Shown here piece after piece: positions 18,476 through 26,759 of a stretch of 64,000 bases of DNA. Source of the DNA: Actinoplanes italicus (GTDB lineage: Bacteria; Actinomycetota; Actinomycetes; Mycobacteriales; Micromonosporaceae). The stretch covers positions 434,001-498,000 of the forward strand of contig NZ_PVMZ01000001.1 in NCBI RefSeq assembly GCF_003001815.1, given 5' to 3'. Positions within the stretch are counted from its first letter, which is position 1. Every line of letters begins with the position of its first letter. The notes beneath the pieces are model-generated. The model was not told where the DNA came from. It worked only from the letters and a program-made list of their open reading frames with translations, and ran no database searches. The translations under genes were made by a program, and so were the position numbers.

Positions 18476-18635
18476 CTGTCGCTCACCGCTGTCTCGACGT
18501 CCATGACACAGCGGTGAGCGACAGATGAACGCTCGCCGCGGGGTGCGCGACGAGCGTTCGGCGTTACCTGCTGGTTGGGCGGGAGCACGTGATCGAGTGA
18601 ATGCGGGGGAACCTGTGATCACGTGCTCCCGCCCA
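18476..18635. repeat. Three consecutive perfect inverted repeats after the GNAT gene
   Basis: Hairpin 1 pairs 18476–18492 with 18508–18524 (17 bp, 15-nt loop). Hairpin 2 pairs 18527–18535 with 18551–18559 (9 bp, 15-nt loop). Hairpin 3 pairs 18576–18594 with 18617–18635 (19 bp, 22-nt loop). The first is well placed to terminate the rnz–GNAT operon; none has a T-run. The remaining 18636–18846 holds no gene I can support. Confidence 0.85.
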
Positions 18636-18846
18636 CCGCCCCGCCCGAACCGGATGCGCCTGGCCGGAGGCGCTCGATCAGCGGAGGCGTGCCGATCTGG
18701 GATCCAGTTCAAGGACGGGTCTGGGCGCGGGATACCGGTGCGCTGGCGGGGCGCCTCGGTGTCACCGCTGGTCGACGTCGACCGGGCCGGGAAGCCGTAC
18801 TTGCCGGGGGACGGTCAAGCGTGTCGGCGACGTCGTGGTCGTCGGG

Positions 18847-19179
18847 TCAGGCCTGATACCTCCGGTGGTCGTCGTTGCGGTGGTGCGTTCCGGCCCCGGA
18901 GTACCGGGTTCCGATCTCGTCCACACCGGCTCGTTTGCCGGGCAGGGCACGCATGCTGTTCAGGTCGTGCCGCAGCGTCCAGGCCTCGCGCCAGGGCCGC
19001 CGGGCGACCGCGTCGGCACGTTCGGCCAGGCGGCGGGCCGAGCACGGCCAGCGCCATCCGCACCAGGCACATGTGCCGTCGGCGCCGGCCGCCACATGGC
19101 GGCCGAGCATGTGCTGCGCGTCCCGCCACAGCAGGCGGTCCACGATGTCGGCGGGCGCCGCCTCGTCGACGTCGACCAT
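18847..19179 (-). CDS. Small cysteine-containing hypothetical protein, 110 aa
   Basis: A 110-residue protein starting at an ATG with GGAGGGG about 7 nt upstream. It contains a compact CAWCGWRWPC cysteine cluster (about 37–46) followed by basic SARRLAERADAVARRPWREA. The Cys-x2-Cys spacing plus a third cysteine could bind a metal, but no known family is recognised. The terminal His/Asp-rich residues (THHRNDDHRRYQA) look unstructured. Confidence 0.6.
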   Translation of the reverse strand: MVDVDEAAPADIVDRLLWRDAQHMLGRHVAAGADGTCAWCGWRWPCSARRLAERADAVARRPWREAWTLRHDLNSMRALPGKRAGVDEIGTRYSGAGTHHRNDDHRRYQA

Positions 19180-19336
19180 TCCCTACCCCTCCGTCCGGGA
19201 GTGGCTCATAGCTCCGTCACGACACATACAACCCCAGGCGGCCATCAGTCGATCGGACTGTCTGTGCGATTGCGGCAACTATCCGTGACGATCCATGTAC
19301 GTTGCCGGGACGGTTCCCGCGCAGTACGGTCCGATC

Positions 19337-20356
19337 GTGATCTTCAAGAGGCGGCGGAAGCCCGACCCGGCAGCCGCGATCGGGGCCTTCTGGGCATGGT
19401 GGGCGACCGCTCGGCCGCGCGCCGAGAAGCTGATCGGCGGCGCTCCGGACGACGGTCTCATCGACGAGATCGCCGGCCTGGTCTCGGCGATCCACCCCGA
19501 CCTGCACTGGGAGTTCGCCGCCGGCACGTCGACCCGGCACCTGCTGGTGGTCAGCTCGGGCGGTTCGGCGGAGCTGCGCTCCCTCGCCGAACGCTGGCGA
19601 CGGGCAGGGCCGCCACCGGACGAGACCTTCGGGTACGCGGCCGCCCGCCAGGGCCGCCCCGACGCGCTGGACTCCGCTCGGCTCTCCATCGGCGGTCACG
19701 ACCTCGACCTGGCCGACCTGAGGTTCGGCGCCGAGCACGACGAGGACCGGGACTGCGTGGACGTGGAGGTCTGGCACCCCGCGTTCGCCGGGATGCCGGA
19801 GAACGCCGGCGGGCAGGTCGCCTTCCTCGCCCTCGACTGGCTGCTCGGCGAGGACACCGTCGAGGTGTGGATCGGTGCGATCGAGGCGGTCACCGCACCC
19901 GGCCCCTCGCTGACCGGCCCGCAGCTGACCGCCCTGGTCACCGCCGTGCAGCCGGCCGACGGCGAGCCGCGCTGGCGCAACATGTCAGGTGTCCGGTCCG
20001 GCAGGCCGATCCTCGCGATGGCACAGACCCGGCTCCGGCCGGCTCGCTGGCCGGGACACGACCTGCACATCCGCATGGACGTGCCGTACCGGGACCGGGA
20101 CGACAACGGGTTCCCGACCCGCGAGGCGATGGCCGGCCTGCACGCCCTCGAGGACCACGTCGCGGGGCACGCCGACGGCACGGTCGTGGTCGCCCACGAG
20201 ACCACCGACGGCGTACGCACCACGCACCTCTACGCCGACAGCCCGCTCGCCGCCGACGTGCTGAAGCCCCTGATCGCGGGCTGGCGGGACGGGCGTGTCC
20301 GGATAACCGTCACGCCCGACCCCGACTGGGGCCAGGTGGCACACCTGGCCCCCTGA
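19337..20356 (+). CDS. DUF695-type protein
   Basis: A 339-residue soluble protein. The N-terminal half (FWAWWATARPRAEKLIGGA, ALVSAIHPDLHWEFAAG, LLVVSSGGSAELR) fits the DUF695 pattern found in many actinobacteria; the C-terminal half looks like a second, related module. Function unknown. The GTG at 19337 was preferred to an ATG at 19295 because a TACGGT -10-like box (19326–19331) ends 5 nt before it, suggesting a leaderless transcript. It converges on cbs with a 5-bp gap. Confidence 0.75.
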   Translation: MIFKRRRKPDPAAAIGAFWAWWATARPRAEKLIGGAPDDGLIDEIAGLVSAIHPDLHWEFAAGTSTRHLLVVSSGGSAELRSLAERWRRAGPPPDETFGYAAARQGRPDALDSARLSIGGHDLDLADLRFGAEHDEDRDCVDVEVWHPAFAGMPENAGGQVAFLALDWLLGEDTVEVWIGAIEAVTAPGPSLTGPQLTALVTAVQPADGEPRWRNMSGVRSGRPILAMAQTRLRPARWPGHDLHIRMDVPYRDRDDNGFPTREAMAGLHALEDHVAGHADGTVVVAHETTDGVRTTHLYADSPLAADVLKPLIAGWRDGRVRITVTPDPDWGQVAHLAP

Positions 20357-20361
20357 AGCCG

Positions 20362-21720
20362 TCAGCTCAGATGCGCCAGCAGATCCTGACGGGTGAGCAC
20401 GCCGGCGGGCTTGCCGTCGACCAGGACCATCGCGGCGTCCGACTTCTCCAGCAGCGCGACGGCCTCGGCCACCGGCTCGCCGCCACCGATCATCGGCAGC
20501 GGGGCCAGCATGTGCCGCTCGATCGTGTCGTGGAGGTGGGCCTGTCCGGTGAAGAGCGCGTCCAGCAGCGCCTTCTCCGAGATGGAACCGGCCACCTCGC
20601 CGGTCACCACGGGCGGCTCGGCCTTGAGGACCGGGAGCTGGCTCACGCCGTACTCCCGCATGTAGTCGATGGCGTCGCGCACCGTCTCGGTCGGGTGCAC
20701 ATGGATCAGCGGCGGGATCTCGGCACCCTTGCCGGCCAGGGCGTCGGCCACGCTCGGCGTGCCCTCCTGGGTACGCAGGAAGCCGTACCGCGCCATCCAT
20801 TTGTCGTTGAAGATCTTCGACAGGTAGCCACGGCCGCCGTCCGGCAGGAGCACCACGACCACGTCGTCCGGACCGGCCTTGCGGGCGACCTCGAGCGCGG
20901 CCACCACAGCCATCCCGCACGAGCCGCCGACGAGCAGGCCCTCCTCACGGGCCAGCCGGCGGGTCATCTCGAACGAGTCCGAGTCGCTCACCTCGATCAC
21001 CTCGTCGGTGACCTCCCGGTCGTACGCCGTGGGCCAGAAGTCCTCGCCCACGCCCTCGACCAGGTACGGACGACCGGTGCCGCCCGAGTAGACCGAGCCC
21101 TCCGGGTCCGCGCCGATGACGCGTACCGCACCCTGCTCTTTCAGATATCGCCCGACGCCGCTGATCGTGCCGCCGGTGCCGACACCCGCCACGAAGTGGG
21201 TGATCTTGCCGCCGGTCTGATCCCACAACTCGGGCCCGGTGTCCTCGTAGTGGGAACGAGGGTTCGCCGGGTTGCTGTACTGATCGGGTTTCCAGGCGCC
21301 CGGGATGTCCCGGGTCAGCTGGTCGGAGACGTTGTAGTAGGAACGCGGGTCCTCCGGCGCGACGGCGGTCGGGCAGACCACCACCTCGGCGCCGTACGCC
21401 CGAAGCACGTTCTGCTTGTCCTCGCTGACCTTGTCGGGGCACACGAAGACGCACTTGTAACCGCGTTGCTGGGCCACCAGGGCCAGCCCGACGCCGGTGT
21501 TGCCGCTGGTCGGCTCGACGATCGTGCCGCCCGGCTTGAGCAGGCCCGCCTTCTCGGCGTCCTGCACCATCCGCAGCGCGATCCGGTCCTTGACCGAGCC
21601 GCCGGGGTTCAAGTACTCGACCTTGGCCAGCACGGTGGCGCTGATGCCTTCGGTCACGCTGTTCAATCGGACCAGCGGGGTGTTGCCGATGATCTCGACC
21701 ACGTTGTCGTAATAGCGCAC
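20362..21720 (-). CDS. cbs: Cystathionine beta-synthase
   Basis: A 452-residue PLP enzyme joining serine and homocysteine to cystathionine. Lys44 in NPGGSVKDR is the PLP lysine, TSGNTG at about 70–75 and GVGTGGTISGVGRYLK bind cofactor and phosphate, and residues about 335–452 form a CBS-domain pair (IHVHPTETVRDAIDYMREYG, EPVAEAVALLEKSDAAMVLV). The CBS pair and closeness of metB favour cystathionine beta-synthase over cysteine synthase. A DUF1232 gene lies 3 bp upstream in the same operon. Confidence 0.95.
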   Translation of the reverse strand: MRYYDNVVEIIGNTPLVRLNSVTEGISATVLAKVEYLNPGGSVKDRIALRMVQDAEKAGLLKPGGTIVEPTSGNTGVGLALVAQQRGYKCVFVCPDKVSEDKQNVLRAYGAEVVVCPTAVAPEDPRSYYNVSDQLTRDIPGAWKPDQYSNPANPRSHYEDTGPELWDQTGGKITHFVAGVGTGGTISGVGRYLKEQGAVRVIGADPEGSVYSGGTGRPYLVEGVGEDFWPTAYDREVTDEVIEVSDSDSFEMTRRLAREEGLLVGGSCGMAVVAALEVARKAGPDDVVVVLLPDGGRGYLSKIFNDKWMARYGFLRTQEGTPSVADALAGKGAEIPPLIHVHPTETVRDAIDYMREYGVSQLPVLKAEPPVVTGEVAGSISEKALLDALFTGQAHLHDTIERHMLAPLPMIGGGEPVAEAVALLEKSDAAMVLVDGKPAGVLTRQDLLAHLS

Positions 21721-21723
21721 GCT

Positions 21724-22068
21724 TTACTTTACGACCACGATGGGCCGCGTCCTCTCCCACTCCAGGAACCGCTCGGTCTCGGCCAGCACGGCGCCGGCCA
21801 GCCAGGTGACCGCCACGGCGTCGTCGACGAGCCCGAACACCCACAGGAACGCTTCCGGTACGGCGTCGATCGGGGACACCACGTACGCCGTGGCGGCCGC
21901 CATCAGCGCGAGACGCATGCCGCCGTCGTACTCCCCCCTGGAACTCGCCTTGATCATCCGAGGCAGCGCACCGAGTCGCTGGGCGACGGTCGGCCCGCCC
22001 CGGCTGCCCGCAGACAGCGCCCGGGCGAGCGCGGTGAACGCCGCAGCACGTTTCAACGTTTTGGCCAT
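21724..22068 (-). CDS. DUF1232/YkvA-like small membrane protein
   Basis: A 114-residue protein with the DUF1232 core, MAAATAYVVSPIDAVPEAFL, followed by VFGLVDDAVAVTWLAGAVL, where the SPID–P–D pattern is diagnostic. Two hydrophobic stretches suggest membrane association. The ATG at 22068 was chosen because AGGGGA lies 6–11 nt upstream; an earlier ATG would add seven residues. The cbs start lies 3 nt downstream. Function of the family is unknown. Confidence 0.85.
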   Translation of the reverse strand: MAKTLKRAAAFTALARALSAGSRGGPTVAQRLGALPRMIKASSRGEYDGGMRLALMAAATAYVVSPIDAVPEAFLWVFGLVDDAVAVTWLAGAVLAETERFLEWERTRPIVVVK

Positions 22069-22211
22069 CTCTGTTCCCCTCTCCGCCACTCAAGCATGAC
22101 GTGGGTGCGCCATGATTGCCTCTCGCCATCGCGAGTTAGCCTCGAATTCCGACCCCACCCGCCGATCATGGCCGATCCGGATGGTTCCTTCGAGCGACAG
22201 CGAGGGAGACT

Positions 22212-23234
22212 ATGAGCAGCATCGATGTAGCCGACGTCCGGTGGCGGTGGGTCAAGACCGCCGGCCGGATCACCGGAGCAGCCGCTGGGTTGACCGCCGT
22301 CTCCGCCGGGCTGCTGTGGCATCAGGCCTCCGAGGCGCGCCGGGTGATCCCGATGGCCGAGGCGCCACCGCCGCGTGGCGACGGTCTCTACGGCGCGAAG
22401 TTCGGTGGCAAACCACTCAGCCTGGTCATCCTGGGCGACTCGACGGCCGCCGGGTACGGCGTGCACCGGCCTCGCGAGACACTCGGCGCGCTGTTCGCCA
22501 CCGGCATCTCGCGCCGCCTGCGCCGCCCGGTCCGCCTGCACCGGCTGGCCGTGGTCGGCAGCGTCTCGGCCGGGCTGCCCTACCAGGTGGACGCCGCCTT
22601 CGAGTACGAACCGGACCTGGCGATCATCCTGATCGGCGGCAACGACGTCACCCACGTCTCGGCGCGGGACGCGGCCGTCCGTCATCTCGGCGACGCGGTA
22701 CGCCGGCTGCGTGCCGCCGACTGCCGGGTGGTGGTCGGCACCTGCCCCGACCTCGGTGCGATCCAGCCGATCAAGCCGCCCCTGCGCTGGCTGGCCCGGC
22801 GCTGGAGCCGCCAGCTGGCCGCGGCGCAGACCGTCGCGGTGGTCGAGGCCGGCGGGCGTACGGTCTCCCTCGGCAACCTGCTCGGCCCGATGTTCGAGGC
22901 CCACCCGGCACGGATGTACAGCGAGGATCGTTTCCACCCCTCCGCCGAGGGGTACGCCAGAGCTGCGGCCGTGATGATGCCGACCGTGATGGCCGTGCTG
23001 GGCACGGACGACCGGGCGGCACTGCCGGTCGCTGAGGACGTCCGTGACCTGGCCGAGGCGGCAGACGAGGCGGTCCGCGCGCCGGGCACCGAGGTCGCTC
23101 CGGCAGGGCGGTGGGCTCGGATGCGGCGCTACCGCTGGTTCAGCACTCGCCCGGCGGCTGCGGCCCCCGTTCCCACCGGTGACCCCAGCGGCGGGGTCGT
23201 AGGGTATACACCAGAGGATCACCAGGTCGGTTGA
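22212..23234 (+). CDS. SGNH/GDSL-family hydrolase
   Basis: A 340-residue secreted or membrane-anchored esterase-like protein. An N-terminal hydrophobic segment at about 18–35 is followed by an SGNH hydrolase fold: GDST (Ser77), IGGND (Asn144) and DRFHPS (Asp239, His242) supply nucleophile, oxyanion and catalytic acid–base residues. The C-terminal ~90 residues are low-complexity and run into the tandem repeat after the gene. Good ribosome site (GAGGGAG) before the ATG. Substrate unknown; adjacent to a second SGNH gene. Confidence 0.9.
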   Translation: MSSIDVADVRWRWVKTAGRITGAAAGLTAVSAGLLWHQASEARRVIPMAEAPPPRGDGLYGAKFGGKPLSLVILGDSTAAGYGVHRPRETLGALFATGISRRLRRPVRLHRLAVVGSVSAGLPYQVDAAFEYEPDLAIILIGGNDVTHVSARDAAVRHLGDAVRRLRAADCRVVVGTCPDLGAIQPIKPPLRWLARRWSRQLAAAQTVAVVEAGGRTVSLGNLLGPMFEAHPARMYSEDRFHPSAEGYARAAAVMMPTVMAVLGTDDRAALPVAEDVRDLAEAADEAVRAPGTEVAPAGRWARMRRYRWFSTRPAAAAPVPTGDPSGGVVGYTPEDHQVG

Positions 23235-23370
23235 TCATCACCAGGTCGGTTGATGGCGGGGAGGCGGACATGGCCGGGTCGCCGTCACCAGGTCGGCGGA
23301 TGGCGGTCGGGCAGGACATGACCGGATCGCCGTCACCAGGTCGGCGGATTCAGGGAGGCGGGACATGGCC
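23222..23370 (+). repeat. Three tandem copies of a 47–48-bp translation-start region
   Basis: A unit beginning CCAGGTCGG and ending in a G-rich ribosome-site-like stretch plus ATG occurs three times, giving ATGs at 23270, 23318 and 23365; a 19-nt partial unit precedes them. Only the last ATG leads into the second SGNH gene. The first repeat units overlap the 3' end of the preceding gene. Confidence 0.85.
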
Positions 23371-24162
23371 GGGCTGCCGGAACGACTGACCAGGGCCGCG
23401 GCCACGAGCCTGCTGGCCGGGGCGGTGGGCGGAGTCGCCCTGATCGCCGGGGAGATGCTGGCCGCGAAGGCCAGGCGCTACGCGAAGCCCACCATGGGCC
23501 TGGCACTGCGCACGTCGATGGGCCCGCAGAGCGCGCCGCAGCTGCGCCTGGTGCTGCTCGGCGACTCGGCCGCGGTCGGCGTCGGCGTGGAGTGGCTGTC
23601 CGACACCGTCGGCGGCCAGCTGGCGCGCCTGCTGGCCGACGGCTCACCGGACACCGGGCAGCGGCACGTGCTGCTGTCCAGCGTCGGCGTGGCCGGCTCC
23701 CGATCCACCGACCTCGCCACGCAGGTGGCCCGGGCGCTGCTCGGCGACCGTCCCGACGTGGCGGTAATTCTGATCGGCTCCTACGACGCGGCCTCCGGGC
23801 GTGGCGTGGACGACTCGGCCGGGCACCTAGGTCAGGCGGTCCGCCGGCTGCGCTCGGCCGGCGTCCAGGTCGTCGTCGGGACCTGTCCCGACCTGGGTGC
23901 CGCCCGCTCGATGGCGCCTCCGCTGCGGCAGATCGCCGGGCTGGTCGGCCGCCGGCTGGCGAAAGCGCAGGCCAAGGCGGTGACCGACGCCGGCGGTGTG
24001 GTGGTAGATCTGGCCGCTGAGACGGGCGCGGTGTTCCGGGCCGACGCCGGGACCCTCTGCTACGACGGCTTCCACCCGTCCGCCGACGGTTACCGGGTCT
24101 GGGCCCACGCGCTCTATCCGGCGGTGGCGAAAGCGGCGATGACCGGTGTGGGAGGCTCCTGA
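23365..24162 (+). CDS. SGNH-family hydrolase paralogue with altered block III
   Basis: A 265-residue relative of the preceding gene, with an N-terminal hydrophobic segment (about 12–32), GDSA containing Ser68, and GFHPSADGY giving the catalytic Asp/His pair (about 233–236). Where the family has G-x-N-D, this protein reads GSYD (138–141), so the oxyanion-hole asparagine is missing, which may lower activity or change specificity. Both paralogues share VVVGTCPDLGA and related text, so they arose by tandem duplication. Confidence 0.88.
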   Translation: MAGLPERLTRAAATSLLAGAVGGVALIAGEMLAAKARRYAKPTMGLALRTSMGPQSAPQLRLVLLGDSAAVGVGVEWLSDTVGGQLARLLADGSPDTGQRHVLLSSVGVAGSRSTDLATQVARALLGDRPDVAVILIGSYDAASGRGVDDSAGHLGQAVRRLRSAGVQVVVGTCPDLGAARSMAPPLRQIAGLVGRRLAKAQAKAVTDAGGVVVDLAAETGAVFRADAGTLCYDGFHPSADGYRVWAHALYPAVAKAAMTGVGGS

Positions 24163-24227
24163 CCGGCTGCGTTTCATTGCCGGAGGGTATTTTCACGGCG
24201 TGTGACAAATTCGCGCTTCCGACCATG

Positions 24228-24241
24228 TTACTGATGAGTAA
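24228..24241 (+). promoter_or_regulatory. Palindromic operator before the thiolase gene
   Basis: TTACT-GATG-AGTAA is a perfect 5-bp inverted repeat with 4-nt spacer, ending 9 nt before the thiolase start. Its size and position fit the operator of a TetR-type fatty-acid or steroid-catabolism repressor, but no such regulator lies in the window, so the factor is unknown. Confidence 0.5.
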
Positions 24242-24250
24242 ACTGGCGGT

Positions 24251-25492
24251 ATGCCGGAAGCTGTCATCGTCGCCACTGCCCGCTCCCCGATCGGCCGCGC
24301 CCACAAGGGCTCGCTCAAGGATCTGCGTCCCGACGACCTCGCCACCACGATCGTCGACGCCGCCCTGAACAAGGTGCCGCAGCTCGACCGCACCCTCATC
24401 GAGGACCTCTACCTCGGCTGCGGTCTGCCCGGCGGCGAACAGGGCTTCAACATGGCCCGTGTGGTCGCCACCAAGCTCGGGCTGGACGGCCTGCCCGGCG
24501 CCACCGTCACGCGGTACTGCTCGTCGTCCCTGCAGACCACGCGGATGGCCTTCCACGCCATCAAGGCCGGCGAGGGCGACATCTTCATCTCGGCCGGTGT
24601 CGAGACCGTGTCCCGCTTCGCTCGCGGCAGCTCCGACGGTCTGCCGTCCGCCGCGCAGGACCTCGTCGGCTCCTGGCACAACCCGGCCTTCGCCGACGCC
24701 GAGGCCCGTACGATCGCCGCCGCCAAGAACCGCACCACCTGGCACGACCCTCGCGAGGACGGCCTGCTGCCCGACATCTACATCGGGATGGGCTACACCG
24801 CCGAGAACCTCGCCCAGGTCAAGAACGTCTCCCGCGAGGAGATGGACGAATTCGGCGTACGCAGCCAGAACCTCGCCGAGAAGGCCATCGCCAACGGCTT
24901 CTGGGAGCGTGAGATCACTCCCGTGACCCTGCCCGACGGCACGGTCGTGTCGAAGGACGACGGCCCCCGCGCCGGCGTAACCGTCGACGCGGTCTCCCAG
25001 CTCAAGCCGGTCTTCCGGGAGGACGGCCGGGTCACCGCCGGCAACTGCTGCCCGCTGAACGACGGCGCCGCCGCCCTGGTGATCATGAGTGACACCAAGG
25101 CCCGTGAGCTCGGCATCACCCCGCTCGCCCGGATCATCTCCACCGGCGTCACCGCCCTGTCGCCGGAGATCATGGGGCTCGGACCGGTCGAGGCGTCCAA
25201 GCAGGCCCTCAAGCGCGCCGGCATGAGCATCGGCGACGTCGACCTGGTCGAGATCAACGAGGCGTTCGCCGCCCAGGTGATCCCGTCGTACAAGGACCTC
25301 GGCATCCCGCTGGAGAAGCTGAACGTGAACGGCGGCGCCATCGCGGTCGGCCACCCGTTCGGCATGACCGGTGCCAGGATCACCGGGACCCTGCTTAACT
25401 CGCTCGACTGGCACGACAAGTCGATCGGCCTGGAGACGATGTGCGTCGGCGGCGGCCAGGGCATGGCCCTGATCGTCGAGCGCCTCAGCTGA
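24251..25492 (+). CDS. Acetyl-CoA acetyltransferase / thiolase
   Basis: A 413-residue thiolase for the last step of beta-oxidation or for acetoacetyl-CoA formation. Nucleophile Cys90 lies in VTRYCSSSLQT, the NEAFAAQ motif in the middle part, His368 in GGAIAVGHPFGMTG, and acid–base Cys398 in CVGGGQGMAL. It is a stand-alone gene with no fadB-type partner adjacent. A palindrome just upstream suggests repression by a TetR-like factor. Degradative versus biosynthetic role cannot be decided by eye. Confidence 0.93.
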   Translation: MPEAVIVATARSPIGRAHKGSLKDLRPDDLATTIVDAALNKVPQLDRTLIEDLYLGCGLPGGEQGFNMARVVATKLGLDGLPGATVTRYCSSSLQTTRMAFHAIKAGEGDIFISAGVETVSRFARGSSDGLPSAAQDLVGSWHNPAFADAEARTIAAAKNRTTWHDPREDGLLPDIYIGMGYTAENLAQVKNVSREEMDEFGVRSQNLAEKAIANGFWEREITPVTLPDGTVVSKDDGPRAGVTVDAVSQLKPVFREDGRVTAGNCCPLNDGAAALVIMSDTKARELGITPLARIISTGVTALSPEIMGLGPVEASKQALKRAGMSIGDVDLVEINEAFAAQVIPSYKDLGIPLEKLNVNGGAIAVGHPFGMTGARITGTLLNSLDWHDKSIGLETMCVGGGQGMALIVERLS

Positions 25493-25560
25493 TCTCCCCA
25501 CCGGTACGGGCCTGGCACGTTCGCACCACGTGCCGGGCCCGATCCGTCGTGCCCTACGGC

Positions 25561-25860
25561 ACCACAGGTCACCACGCGAGCCCGCCCGGCACCACACCGT
25601 GGTGACCCGCGCCCACCAGCGCACCGCAACTCACCACGCGAGCCGGCCGGCACCACACCGTGGTAACCCGCGCCCACCAGCGCACCGCAACTCACCACGC
25701 AGGCGCGGCCGGCACCACAACGTGGTAACCCGCGCCCACCAGCACACCGCAACTCACCACACAGGCCAGGCCGGCACTACACCGTGGTGACCTGCGCCCA
25801 CCAGCAGACCGCAACTCACCACGCAGCACGGTCCCAGGGGCAGGCGTGGTGAGTTGGGGC
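25561..25860. repeat. Tandem repeats, period 61–62 bp, four-plus copies
   Basis: Units begin at about 25566, 25628, 25689, 25751 and (partial) 25813. Each contains a GTGG/CCAC inverted motif that can form a hairpin. It follows the thiolase stop; no reading frame is kept because 61 and 62 are not multiples of three. Confidence 0.85.
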
Positions 25861-26146
25861 CCATCAGCGCGCCCGCGACTGGGCAGCAGCGCGGTTCGGC
25901 TATCGCCTGGATCGGCACCACTGGCGCATCGCAATTCACCGCGAGCGGAGCAGCATCGTGATTCGGCGCGCGGTGGCGAGCGAGTCCCGGGCCGGTGATC
26001 GAGGGCCGGGAGCGGGGCGGAGCAGTAACGGTGGACATCGCACAAGCCCGGCGGTCGCGCTATGGCCCGGTGTGGCAGCCCCGTCGCGGTGTAGTCCGGG
26101 ACGGGGTGGTTCGGCGGTACTGTTACTTACGTACCAAAGAGGGGTC
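25861..26146. other. Gene-free stretch with an isolated inverted repeat
   Basis: No gene is supported. The only notable element is GGTAC (26116–26120) mirrored by GTACC (26131–26135) around TGTTACTTAC, which resembles a promoter/operator without a gene after it on the plus strand. Confidence 0.4.
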
Positions 26147-26458
26147 TTAAAGGATTTTTCGCGCCTCTTCGACCGCTGTGGTGGCGCGGTCGAGAACGTC
26201 GGCCGGCGGGGCTGCGGCCAGGAGATCGTCGGCGAGGACGCGGATCTGATCGCGAAGCACCAGGTCGTGGATGTGCGGGACCGGGCGGGCCGGACGTTTC
26301 TCGGCCTCGGCGCCCAGGTCTTCCAGCTGCTGCACGAGTCTCCGGACCTGCTGCGAGCGGGGTGCTGCCGCGTTCAGGGCCGAAGCATGCCATCGGCGCT
26401 CGTCCCAGTAGTGAATCTGGGTCAGCAGCCGCTCGATGGAGGTGGCGAAGTCGGGCAC
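26147..26458 (-). CDS. Small hypothetical protein, 103 aa
   Basis: A 103-residue helical protein beginning PDFATSIERLLTQIHYWDERRW and continuing with QVRRLVQQLEDLGAEAEKRP then RVLADDLLAAAPPADVLDRA. The pattern is widespread in actinobacteria, but I know no function for it. The start is GTG at 26458; no membrane segments. Probably monocistronic: upstream are repeats and a terminator. Confidence 0.75.
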   Translation of the reverse strand: MPDFATSIERLLTQIHYWDERRWHASALNAAAPRSQQVRRLVQQLEDLGAEAEKRPARPVPHIHDLVLRDQIRVLADDLLAAAPPADVLDRATTAVEEARKIL

Positions 26459-26474
26459 CCGGCGACGATACCCG

Positions 26475-26640
26475 GCCGTCGGAGCGCCGGATCCGTCCAG
26501 GCGTGGAAGGCGCGCGCGAAAGCTGTCAACGACCGCCGGAGCGCTAGATCCGCCCCGCGTGCGAGGAGCGCGAGGAAGCCGGGAACAGCCGTCGGAGCGC
26601 CGGATCCGGCCAGGTGTGGAAGGCGCGCGAGAGGAGGCCG
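26475..26640. repeat. Three imperfect repeats, period 55–58 bp
   Basis: A GGAGCG(C)CGGATCC-type block with a following GGAAGGCGCGCG recurs at 26481, 26539 and 26594, between the small gene start at 26458 and the terminator near 26702. Non-coding. Confidence 0.75.
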
Positions 26641-26701
26641 GGAAACGGCGAACCCGCCCGGCGCGGGAGGCGCCGGACGGGCTCGCACTTCAGGTCGGGG
26701 A

Positions 26702-26737
26702 CAACGCCCGGTCCGTGGGGAGACGGGCCGGGCGTTG
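26702..26737 (-). terminator. Terminator of the Bax-inhibitor-like gene
   Basis: A 15-bp inverted repeat (26702–26716 with 26723–26737, one mismatch that forms G–U) lies 23 nt beyond the stop codon at 26760 on the minus strand. Confidence 0.75.
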
Positions 26738-26759
26738 CATGGCGACGGCGGACGAATCG

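Noticed and set aside
18835-22215. 1126-codon plus-strand frame across the DUF695 and cbs region
   Set aside because: High-GC shadow frame; genuine DUF695, cbs and DUF1232 products occupy the region in other frames.
25561-25860. CRISPR array
   Set aside because: Units of 61–62 bp are repeated whole, without unique spacers between short conserved repeats, and no cas genes are present.
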